Positions 1 through 5,676 of a stretch of 8,581 nt of DNA are shown piece after piece. Location of the stretch: NCBI GenBank assembly GCA_026981635.1, contig JALSIF010000304.1, positions 1 through 8,581 of the forward strand, given 5' to 3'. A program made the translations under genes and the position numbers. The DNA is from JALSIF01 sp026981635 [NCBI: bacterium]. Its GTDB lineage: Bacteria; 4484-113; JALSIF01. Within the stretch, counting starts at the first letter, position 1, and each line of letters starts with the position of its first letter. Below the pieces are notes generated by a model, which did no database searches, was not told the DNA's origin, and saw nothing but the letters and a program-made list of their open reading frames with translations.

Positions 1-987
1 CTCCTCCTCCTCGGTGGGAAAGCCCACCATGATGTCGGCACTGAGGGCCACCTCGGGGCAAACCTCCCTCAGATGCCGGCAGAGCTCAAGGTAGTCCCCC
101 ACCCGGTAGCGCCGGTTCATCGCCGCAAGCACCCGGTCGCTTCCCGACTGGAGGGGAAGGTGCAGGTGGGGACAGAGGGCGGGATGTTCTAGAAGCTCCA
201 CCACCCGCTGGCTGACCGACTCGGGCTCAATAGAGGAGATGCGCACCCGGGCCCTAGGGTAAGCAAGCTCAAGCACCCTAAAGAGCAGCTCGCCGAAGTC
301 AAACCCCTCCTCCGGCTCCTCATAGAAGCCGATGTTTACTCCGGTAAGGACGATCTCGCCGATCCCCTCCTCCAGCGCCCGCCGGACCTCCTCCCTGACC
401 CCCTGCCAGGGCAGGGAGAGGAAGGGGCGGGTCTGGGGGATGATGCAGAAGGTGCACATGGAGCGGCAGCCGTCCTGCACCTTGACGAAGCGGCGCACCC
501 GCTCGCTGCCAAAGGGGAGGAGGCCGGCGTGGTAGTCCACCCCTCCGCCTGCCCCGTTCGCCTGGACGGCAAGCTCAGCGGGCAGGTGGTTTCGGGGGTC
601 GTCCCCAAGCTCCTCAGCCAGCCGCAGAAATAGCTCTGCCGCCTGCTGGTAGTTTCTCACCACATGCACCCCCGAAAGCTCATCCTCATGCCTTCGGGTG
701 AGGGTCCTTGAGCGGGCCAGGCAGCCGGTGAGGATGATCCGCGTGCGGGGGTTTATGCGCCTTAGCCTCCTCATGAAGGCAAGGCACTCAAGCTCGGCCG
801 TCTCGGTGACCACGCAGGAGTTGATGAAGACCACCGGGTTCTCTATCCCCTGGGCTAGGCGGGCAAAATGGCGGGGAGAGGTGATCTCCAGGGGGAGGAA
901 GCCTGCCTCCCTAACCAGGCGGGCAAAGCCAAAGCTCTCCCCGTAGCTCACCTTGCAGCCGTAGCTCTTTATGAATACGCCAAGCAC
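1..987 (-). CDS. mtaB: MtaB-like tRNA (t6A37) methylthiotransferase, partial (C-terminus beyond window)
   Basis: This is a radical SAM methylthiotransferase. The MtaB family converts t6A37 to ms2t6A37 in tRNAs reading ANN codons, using two [4Fe-4S] clusters in the cytoplasm. Visible: N-terminal UPF0004-type cysteines at about residues 11 (YGCK), 58 (INSC) and 89 (TGC); the radical SAM CxxxCxxC motif at 174/178/181 in a QDGCRSMCTFC context; EIVLTG at 211-216; and SSIEP at 251-255, which resembles MtaB rather than MiaB (TSPHP). HLPLQSGS and ADIMVGFP follow. The usual Asn after GCKV is Ser here. The first 329 codons are present; the barrel end and TRAM domain lie outside the window. The start is the GTG at 987-985, chosen because it gives the family N-terminus and lies 9 nt after a perfect TATAAT, with no Shine-Dalgarno. 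The upstream RDD gene on the same strand ends 33 bp before it. Subfamily assignment is likely but not certain. Confidence 0.9.
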   Translation of the reverse strand, partial: MLGVFIKSYGCKVSYGESFGFARLVREAGFLPLEITSPRHFARLAQGIENPVVFINSCVVTETAELECLAFMRRLRRINPRTRIILTGCLARSRTLTRRHEDELSGVHVVRNYQQAAELFLRLAEELGDDPRNHLPAELAVQANGAGGGVDYHAGLLPFGSERVRRFVKVQDGCRSMCTFCIIPQTRPFLSLPWQGVREEVRRALEEGIGEIVLTGVNIGFYEEPEEGFDFGELLFRVLELAYPRARVRISSIEPESVSQRVVELLEHPALCPHLHLPLQSGSDRVLAAMNRRYRVGDYLELCRHLREVCPEVALSADIMVGFPTEEEE

Positions 988-996
988 GGTGGCTGA

Positions 997-1002
997 ATTA
1001 TA
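997..1002 (-). promoter_or_regulatory. -10 element (TATAAT) of the mtaB-like gene, leaderless type
   Basis: A perfect TATAAT on the minus strand lies in the 33-bp gap between the RDD gene and the mtaB-like gene. Nine bases (TCAGCCACC) separate it from the GTG start. A transcript starting about 7 nt after the hexamer would begin at or within a couple of bases of the start codon. No convincing -35 box and no Shine-Dalgarno is visible. The leaderless reading is inference. Confidence 0.7.
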
Positions 1003-1020
1003 TGTACCCCCAGCGTGCCC

Positions 1021-1758
1021 TCAGAGGGTGCGGCTGGCCTGGTAGATCTGCCAGAGGGCGTTCTCCAGCTCAAGCAGGGAGCCGAAGCGCATGGGGTCAA
1101 CCCCGACAGCCCGGGCCACCTCCACCGCCAGCTCCTCCCGCACCTCCTGGCTGAGGTCGGGCCGGCGCATGAAGTAGTGGGCCAGCAGATCGGCCTCCGC
1201 CGGCTTGGCCGCCCGCTCGCTCCTGCTCAGGCGGGCGGTGGGGCTCTCTTCTGGCCGGGGCGGAGCCAGGGGCTGAGGCTCGCTCTCCACCACCAGGGTC
1301 CCCGCCACCAGGTCCCCCAGCCGCTGGGCGCGAGGGGTAACCCAGATGAGCAGGACTCCGAGCACGTATAGACTGGGCATGAAATCGGCCAGCCGGAGCA
1401 GGTTGCGGTAGAAGCACTGGCCCAGGGTGGGAGCGGTGCCATCCTCCCCCACCACCCTGATCCCCATCAGCACCTTGCCCGGGGTAGCACCCCGCCAGCG
1501 GTACTCAAACAGGATGTGCCAGCCGTGGATGGTGAGGAGGAGAAGGGAGACGCCCACCAGGGGGGTGAGCAGGTTCCTCTCCCACGGCTCGCCCAGCCGG
1601 CCGGTGGCGAGATAGGTAAGGAGCAGAAGGAGGGAGAGCAGGGCAAGGAAGATGGCCTGGTCAATGAGGTAGGCGGCCAGCCGCCGGGTGAAGGCGGCCA
1701 GGGGGAGCTCAATCCTCACCTGGTCCGGCGAGAGCAGGGATGCACGGGGGCCCTCCAC
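1021..1758 (-). CDS. RDD family membrane protein with cytoplasmic C-terminal extension
   Basis: The protein is 245 aa. The RDD domain occupies about residues 18-157: the RRLAAYLID signature at 25-33 runs into a first membrane segment (about 31-50), a second hydrophobic segment lies at 63-84, GATPGK at 90-95 with GIRVV after it, and the third conserved block runs from RNLLRLAD (118-125) to QRLGDLVAGT (145-154). The remaining 88 residues are soluble and charged, with a helical LLAHYFMRRPDLS-type segment; similar tails are known on RDD proteins encoded beside SpoIIM-like genes. The molecular function is not established for this family; transport or membrane-complex roles have been proposed. The GTG at 1758-1756 is chosen because it precedes the first RDD block by about 24 residues and sits 7 nt after a minus-strand TATTAT. 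A longer reading to an ATG at 1974 would run through the divergent SpoIIM-like gene and add a non-family N-terminus. A TTG at 1761 is a possible alternative start. Confidence 0.88.
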   Translation of the reverse strand: MEGPRASLLSPDQVRIELPLAAFTRRLAAYLIDQAIFLALLSLLLLLTYLATGRLGEPWERNLLTPLVGVSLLLLTIHGWHILFEYRWRGATPGKVLMGIRVVGEDGTAPTLGQCFYRNLLRLADFMPSLYVLGVLLIWVTPRAQRLGDLVAGTLVVESEPQPLAPPRPEESPTARLSRSERAAKPAEADLLAHYFMRRPDLSQEVREELAVEVARAVGVDPMRFGSLLELENALWQIYQASRTL

Positions 1759-1764
1759 CAAACC

Positions 1765-1770
1765 TATAAT
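1765..1770 (+). promoter_or_regulatory. -10 element (TATAAT) for the SpoIIM-like/dnaX unit, leaderless type
   Basis: A perfect TATAAT is followed by 7 bases (AGCCCCG) and the GTG start at 1778. No -35 consensus is visible at 16-18 bp upstream, and there is no Shine-Dalgarno, so the transcript is probably leaderless. It overlaps the minus-strand -10 at 1766-1771. It would drive the SpoIIM-like gene, dnaX and possibly ybaB. Confidence 0.72.
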
Positions 1771-1771
1771 A
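1766..1771 (-). promoter_or_regulatory. -10 element (TATTAT) for the RDD gene, overlapping the opposite-strand -10
   Basis: On the minus strand the same AT-rich island reads TATTAT, one mismatch from consensus. Seven bases (AGGTTTG) separate it from the GTG at 1758. The island CTATAATAG (1764-1772) is palindromic except at its centre, so one site can serve RNA polymerase in both directions. Assignment rests on position and symmetry only. Confidence 0.6.
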
Positions 1772-1777
1772 GCCCCG

Positions 1778-2821
1778 GTGGCCGAGCTGAGACGAGCACC
1801 CCCCTCCTCCCACCCCGAGCAGTGGAAACGGTTCTCCGAGCTTCTTGCCCGCCTGGAGCTGGGCCAGGGGAGAAACCTGAGCCTCACCGACAAGGTTGAG
1901 CTTATGCGCCTCTTTCGGATGGTCCAGGCCGACCTGGCCCTGGCCCGCCAGCAGGGGGCTGACCCCGACCTCATTGACTACCTCAACCGCCTGCTGGTGC
2001 GCGCCTATCCGGTGTTGATGCCCCCTCCCCCCCTCACCCTCCCCTCCCCCGCCCGTCTGCTCACCCTCTTTGCCGCCCGCCTCCTGGCCATCCGCGGCTA
2101 CCTCCTGCTTGCCGCCCTCATCCTGCTGGCAGGAGCCGCCCTGGGAGCCTACCAGTACCTCTTTCTGCCCGACTACCACCCCCCCTTCATCTCGGCCGAG
2201 GTGGTGGGCAGCTACGAGACCCAGCTCAGGGTGGCCCGTGAGCAGGGAATTGAGAGCGGTCCTGAGCTCCGGCTGGCCGCCGCCATCCAACCAGGGGAGA
2301 TGTGGGCCGCCTCCCAGATGATCATGTGGAACAACATCCGGGTAGCCCTAGTGGTCTTTGGCGTGGGGCTTCTTCTGGGGGCACTCACCTACCTCATTGT
2401 CTTCGTCAACGGCTACCTGGTGGGGACCCTGGCGGCAGTCTACTTCACCCAGGGCTATGGGGGCTACTTCATCGCTGGCGTCGCCCCCCACGGCCTGGTG
2501 GAGCTTACCGTGATCGCCTTTGCCGCTGGGGCAGGGATCGCCCTGGGCAACGCCTGGCTCTTCCCCGGCGAGCTTCCCCGCCTGGAGGCCCTGCGCCAAC
2601 GGGCCCGGCAGCTTCTTCCGGTGGTGGTGGGAAGCGTCCTCATCCTCGTCCCCACCGGTCTGGTGGAGGGCTTTGTCACCCCCCTGCGCATTGAGGCCCT
2701 CTCCACCGAACTGCTCTTTGCCCTCAAAACCCTCTTTGGCATCGTCTACCTGGCCCTGGTATGGTTTCTTATCCTCTGGGCTTACCGTAGAGCAGCGGCG
2801 GAGGAGGCATCCCGTGAGTGA
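1778..2821 (+). CDS. SpoIIM-like (DUF95) integral membrane protein
   Basis: The protein is 347 aa and belongs to the stage II sporulation protein M-like family. The cytoplasmic N-terminus (about 1-95) has the usual pattern: W16 and F19-SELL, then LSLTDKVELMRLFRMVQADLA, then a Pro-rich stretch at 78-91. Membrane segments lie at about 107-129, 188-209, 213-224 with 228-259, 281-299 and 314-336. Conserved family marks include NNIRVA (185-190), NG (211-212), PHGLVE (237-242) and the late GLVEGFVTP (294-302). In Bacillus the homologue is part of an engulfment complex, but the family is widespread in non-sporulating bacteria beside RDD genes, so sporulation is not implied. The GTG at 1778 is chosen over the ATG at 1688, which lies inside the RDD gene. 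It is translationally coupled to dnaX by an 8-bp overlap, an uncommon upstream partner for dnaX. Its exact biochemical role is unknown. Confidence 0.87.
   Translation: MAELRRAPPSSHPEQWKRFSELLARLELGQGRNLSLTDKVELMRLFRMVQADLALARQQGADPDLIDYLNRLLVRAYPVLMPPPPLTLPSPARLLTLFAARLLAIRGYLLLAALILLAGAALGAYQYLFLPDYHPPFISAEVVGSYETQLRVAREQGIESGPELRLAAAIQPGEMWAASQMIMWNNIRVALVVFGVGLLLGALTYLIVFVNGYLVGTLAAVYFTQGYGGYFIAGVAPHGLVELTVIAFAAGAGIALGNAWLFPGELPRLEALRQRARQLLPVVVGSVLILVPTGLVEGFVTPLRIEALSTELLFALKTLFGIVYLALVWFLILWAYRRAAAEEASRE
2800..2807 (+). promoter_or_regulatory. Shine-Dalgarno of dnaX (GGAGGAGG)
   Basis: A strong purine-rich ribosome binding site lies 6 nt before the GTG at 2814, inside the last codons of the SpoIIM-like gene. 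It decides the dnaX start and contrasts with the promoter-proximal genes of this window, which lack such a site. Confidence 0.85.
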
Positions 2822-4517
2822 CCACTACCAGACCCTCTACCGCAAGTACCGCCCCCAGGTCTTTGCCGAGGTGGTGGGGCAGGAGCTCATCGTCAGGGCG
2901 CTCAAAAACTCGGTCGCCCAGGGACGCATCGCCCACTCCTACCTCTTTGCCGGCCCCCGCGGGCTGGGCAAGACCAGCCTGGCGCGGATATTTGCCAAGG
3001 CCATTAACTGCCCCAATGTCAAGGAGGGCGAGCCCTGCGGGGAGTGCCACGTCTGCACCTCCATCGCCGAGGGTAGCGCCATTGATGTCCACGAGTTTGA
3101 CGCCGCCAGTCACCGGAGCGTAGAGGAGGTGCAGGAGATCCTGCTTGCCAATCTCCACCAGCTTCCCGCCGAGCTTGCCTACAAGGTCTACATCATTGAC
3201 GAGGTCCACATGATCAGCCGCCACGCCTTCAACTCCCTGCTCAAGATCTTTGAGGAGCCCCCCCGCCACGTGGTCTTCATTCTTTGCACCACCGAGCCGG
3301 ACCAGATCCCCATCACCATCCGCAGCCGCTGCCTCTCCTTCCTCTTCCGCCGGGTTCCCCAGCAGGCCCTGGCCGCCCACCTCAGGCGGGTGGCCGAGCA
3401 GGAGGGGGTGAGCCTGGCTCCCCCCGCCGCCGAGCTACTTGCCCGCCTGGCCGAGGGGTCGGTGCGCGACGCCCTCTCCCTGCTTGAGCAGGTGATGGGC
3501 TACGGCGACGGCCAGATTGACCGCGGGCTGGTGAGGGAGGTGCTGGGGGTGGCCCTGCCCGACCGGCTGGCCGAGGTCTACGCCGCCATCTGCCGGGGCG
3601 AGGGGGCCGAGGCGGTGGCCATCTTCAAGCAGATGCTTGCCGAGGGGATGGACCCCGACCGATTCCTCTACGAGCTTGCCGAGGTGGCCACCGACTACCT
3701 GAGCGAGCGGCAGGCGCTGGCCGAGGAGCTGGGCGAGGCGGCCTTCGCCACCCTGGACGGGGCGCTGAGCTCCCTGCCCCCCGGCCGGCTGGTGGAGGGG
3801 CTGGAGGCCCTCTGGGAGGTGGCCCGGGAGGTGCGCTACGCCTCCCACTCGCCCCTGCTGGTGGAGATGCTGATGCTCAGGCTGGCTGAGATCTTTACCC
3901 GCACCTCCGCCCCCGCGCCGGCGGCCGTACAACCAACGGCTGCTCCCCTTGACAAACAGGCCGCAGCCACCCCTCCACCCCCCACCACACAGGGGAAACC
4001 CGCCCCCAAGAAGAAGGAGGAGCGCAGGCGCCCCGCCATCATCTCCCTCAAGGATGAAACCACCTCCCGCCAAGCCCCCTCTGAACCTTCCCCTCTTCCC
4101 CCTCCCGACCCCCACTGGATCAAGGTGCTGGACAAGGTGCGCGAGATAAGCGTCCCCGCCTGGGCCATCCTGGCCAGCGGCGCCCTGGGGTTGGAGAAGC
4201 GGGAGGGCAAGTACTACCTGCTACCCATGCCGGAAAACGACTTCGCCTTCAAGCTGGCCGAGCGGGAAAGCTTTGTGGTCCGTGCGCTTACTGCCGCCCT
4301 CGGCGAGCTGGGCGATGAGACCCCGCTGGGATTTGGCCCCCCCCTCCCCCGGCCCAAGCCAGCCAAGGCCACCCCTGACCCCGTAAGCTCCATCTTTGCC
4401 GGCGAGGATGGAGAAGAGGCCGACCGCCCCGCCGACGCCTACCCCTCAGGGGACGCCCTCATCGCCGACCTGATTGAGCTTGATCCCGGGGCCAAGCCCA
4501 TCGGCGAGGGGGACTAG
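2814..4517 (+). CDS. dnaX: DNA polymerase III subunit gamma/tau (DnaX)
   Basis: The protein is 567 aa and is the AAA+ ATPase of the clamp loader, which opens the beta clamp and loads it on primed DNA. Motifs: YRKYRP and VVGQ at 9-23; Walker A GPRGLGKT at 47-54; a zinc site at C66, C75, C78 and C81; DAAS at 96-99; Walker B IIDEVHM at 127-133; FNSLLKIFEEPP at 139-150; sensor 1 in CTTEPD (158-163); and the SRC arginine finger at 171-173. The collar domain runs to about 360. A Pro/Ala/Lys-rich linker follows at about 363-433. A C-terminal domain starting at WIKVLDKV is of the kind seen in long DnaX proteins. The GTG start is set by the Shine-Dalgarno at 2800-2807 and gives the canonical N-terminus. 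It overlaps the SpoIIM-like gene by 8 bp. No slippery A-run is present in the linker, so a frameshifted gamma form like that of E. coli is not indicated. Confidence 0.97.
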   Translation: MSDHYQTLYRKYRPQVFAEVVGQELIVRALKNSVAQGRIAHSYLFAGPRGLGKTSLARIFAKAINCPNVKEGEPCGECHVCTSIAEGSAIDVHEFDAASHRSVEEVQEILLANLHQLPAELAYKVYIIDEVHMISRHAFNSLLKIFEEPPRHVVFILCTTEPDQIPITIRSRCLSFLFRRVPQQALAAHLRRVAEQEGVSLAPPAAELLARLAEGSVRDALSLLEQVMGYGDGQIDRGLVREVLGVALPDRLAEVYAAICRGEGAEAVAIFKQMLAEGMDPDRFLYELAEVATDYLSERQALAEELGEAAFATLDGALSSLPPGRLVEGLEALWEVAREVRYASHSPLLVEMLMLRLAEIFTRTSAPAPAAVQPTAAPLDKQAAATPPPPTTQGKPAPKKKEERRRPAIISLKDETTSRQAPSEPSPLPPPDPHWIKVLDKVREISVPAWAILASGALGLEKREGKYYLLPMPENDFAFKLAERESFVVRALTAALGELGDETPLGFGPPLPRPKPAKATPDPVSSIFAGEDGEEADRPADAYPSGDALIADLIELDPGAKPIGEGD

Positions 4518-4535
4518 TTGGGCTATACTCCCCCT
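4507..4535 (+). other. Inverted repeat spanning the dnaX stop codon
   Basis: AGGGGGA (4507-4513) and TCCCCCT (4529-4535) are exact reverse complements, giving a 7-bp GC-rich stem with a 15-nt loop that holds the dnaX stop. No U-tract follows, so it is not a standard intrinsic terminator. It may be a pause or attenuation hairpin, or protect the 3' end of dnaX mRNA. It also encloses the TATACT at 4524-4529. Confidence 0.45.
4524..4529 (+). promoter_or_regulatory. Possible -10 element (TATACT) upstream of ybaB
   Basis: TATACT has one mismatch from consensus and lies in the 53-bp gap between dnaX and ybaB. It would give a leader of roughly 35 nt before the ATG at 4571. No -35 consensus is seen at 16-18 bp upstream. 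It may supply extra ybaB transcription besides read-through from dnaX. Confidence 0.4.
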
Positions 4536-4570
4536 AACCAAACCCACTGGGAGACGGGTAGGTAGACACC

Positions 4571-4903
4571 ATGGACATCAGAAAGCTCATGCAGCAGGCC
4601 CAGAAGATGCAGCAGCAGCTCAAGGAGCAGCTCAAGGAGGCGGAGGAGGAGCTGGCCTCCACCCTGATTGAGGGCAGCGCCGGCGGAGGCCTGGTGAAGG
4701 TGACGGTAAACGGCAAGAAGCAGCTCATCAAGGTGGAGATATCCCCCGAGGCGGTGGACCCGGAGGATGTGGCCACCCTGGAAGACCTGGTCTTTGCGGC
4801 GGTCAAATCTGCCCTGGACCAGGCCGACCAGAAGCGGGAGGAGATCATGGGGGCGGTGACCCAGGAGCTGGGCATCCCGCCCATGGGCCTGCCCGGCCTC
4901 TAG
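4571..4903 (+). CDS. ybaB: YbaB/EbfC family nucleoid-associated DNA-binding protein
   Basis: The protein is 110 aa, the usual length for the family. It forms tweezer-shaped dimers that bind DNA and coat the nucleoid, affecting expression and repair. The N-terminal helix is Gln/Lys/Glu-rich (MQQAQKMQQQLKEQL-type, residues about 7-30). The conserved core has a Gly-rich turn GSAGGGLVKVTVNGKK at 38-53, then IKVEISPEAVDPEDVATLEDL and a C-terminal helix containing DQADQKREEIMG. The start ATG at 4571 is the family start; a weak AGGTAG lies just upstream. It follows dnaX in the conserved order, but recR, the usual third member, does not follow. The gene ends in a 4-bp tail-to-tail overlap with the minus-strand membrane gene. 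Confidence 0.95.
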   Translation: MDIRKLMQQAQKMQQQLKEQLKEAEEELASTLIEGSAGGGLVKVTVNGKKQLIKVEISPEAVDPEDVATLEDLVFAAVKSALDQADQKREEIMGAVTQELGIPPMGLPGL

Positions 4904-4910
4904 CCAGGCC
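4895..4910. other. Short inverted repeat at the convergent gene ends
   Basis: GGCCT (4895-4899) and AGGCC (4906-4910) can pair around the shared CTAG stop overlap. The stem is only 5 bp and neither strand has a following T-run, so any bidirectional terminator function is doubtful. It is the only hairpin-like element seen between the two converging units. Confidence 0.25.
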
Positions 4911-5652
4911 TTCCTCGCTCCTCAAGACCCTCCAGCCGCTTGAGGTAGTGGCGGTAGGTGTTTATGGCCCGCCGGTCGCCCTGCTCCTCGGCGATCCTCA
5001 GGTTATCCTCAGCGAGCCTCCTTGCCTCCGCCAGCCGCTCCTCATAGATCAGCTCCTCCAGCACCGGATCCTCGGTGGGCAGCTCGCGGATCATGCGGTA
5101 GAACTCAAGCCTGCCCTGGGTTGACCAGCCGGCGTGGCGGATGGCCCGGGCCGCCCGCGAGCCCACCCGCCGCACAACGGGAGCCAGCCGCTCGCTCTGG
5201 CGAGAGAGGAAGTCGGAAAGCCTGCGGCTCTGGCGCTCAAAGCTAAACACCGCCAAGAGGCGGGAGAGGTAGCGCTCCCTTAGGCGCGAGAGGTAGAGCT
5301 CCATCTTGCGGCGCGCCCTGAGGTAGGCCAGCATCCGCTCCTCGGCCCTCTTTCGGCGGATGTATTCGGCAAGCTCCGGGCTGCCGTAGAGGCCAAGCTC
5401 CTCCTCCTCCAGATCATGCTCCACCAGGGGGCTTACCCGATACATCAGGTAGAAGGCATATCCCCCGCCCGGTACGGCCGCCGCAATCAGCGCCCAGAAG
5501 AGGCCCTTGTTGTAGCGATACTGGGCGTCGCGGTAGACCCACCAGATGTGGTAGAGGTAGAGCAGGAGGAGCACAGCGAGGGCTGCGAGCAGGGGGATCT
5601 GGCCGATGTTTTCGGCCAGCCAGTGTTTGAGGTAGCGAAGGTAGAAGCCCAT
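4900..5652 (-). CDS. Unrecognised membrane protein with two N-terminal helices and a long charged tail
   Basis: The protein is 250 aa and of unknown function. Two membrane helices at about 18-40 and 51-71 are separated by a short polar loop: WVYRDA at 38-43, then YNKGLFWAL. The W-x-YRDA loop followed by a Gly/Pro-containing helix resembles hairpins seen in other uncharacterised bacterial and archaeal membrane proteins, but no family is claimed. Residues about 80-180 are very rich in Arg, Glu and Leu with coiled-coil character (LSRLRERYLSRLL-like). Residues about 193-243 form two amphipathic helices that could be a single TPR-like hairpin (EERLAEARRLAEDN, then INTYRHYLKRLE). No catalytic motif is visible. 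It lies 24 bp downstream of mutS2 on the same strand, so it is probably co-transcribed. Its stop shares CTAG with the ybaB stop. A weak TAGTCT lies 11 nt before the ATG, and AGGCGGG is the only Shine-Dalgarno-like sequence. Confidence 0.8.
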   Translation of the reverse strand: MGFYLRYLKHWLAENIGQIPLLAALAVLLLLYLYHIWWVYRDAQYRYNKGLFWALIAAAVPGGGYAFYLMYRVSPLVEHDLEEEELGLYGSPELAEYIRRKRAEERMLAYLRARRKMELYLSRLRERYLSRLLAVFSFERQSRRLSDFLSRQSERLAPVVRRVGSRAARAIRHAGWSTQGRLEFYRMIRELPTEDPVLEELIYEERLAEARRLAEDNLRIAEEQGDRRAINTYRHYLKRLEGLEERGRPG

Positions 5653-5676
5653 CCCGCCTATCTAGACTAGCCACCC

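Noticed and set aside
1688-1777. Upstream ATG start for the SpoIIM-like gene
   Set aside because: It would lie inside the divergent RDD gene and upstream of the -10 element. The GTG at 1778 fits both promoter spacing and family length.
1021-1974. Long RDD reading frame beginning at an ATG at 1974
   Set aside because: The extra 72 residues are read antisense to the SpoIIM-like gene and have no RDD-like content; the GTG at 1758 has a matched -10 and the expected N-terminus.
2520-2813. N-terminal extension of dnaX to an ATG at 2520
   Set aside because: The extension is Ser/Pro/Trp-rich shadow translation of the SpoIIM-like gene. The GTG at 2814 has a strong Shine-Dalgarno and gives the canonical DnaX start.
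1778-2821. Evidence for sporulation from the SpoIIM-like protein
   Set aside because: The family is common in non-sporulating bacteria beside RDD genes, and no other sporulation gene is present.
3990-4040. Programmed frameshift site in dnaX like that of E. coli or Thermus
   Set aside because: The Lys codons at 4008-4016 are AAG repeats, not an A-run, so there is no slippery heptamer.
3435-4115. Long minus-strand open frame antisense to dnaX
   Set aside because: Gly/His/Gln-rich shadow translation of dnaX with no Shine-Dalgarno, promoter or domain.
4895-4910. Bidirectional intrinsic terminator between ybaB and the convergent gene
   Set aside because: The stem is only 5 bp and there is no T-run on either strand; kept only as a low-confidence inverted repeat.
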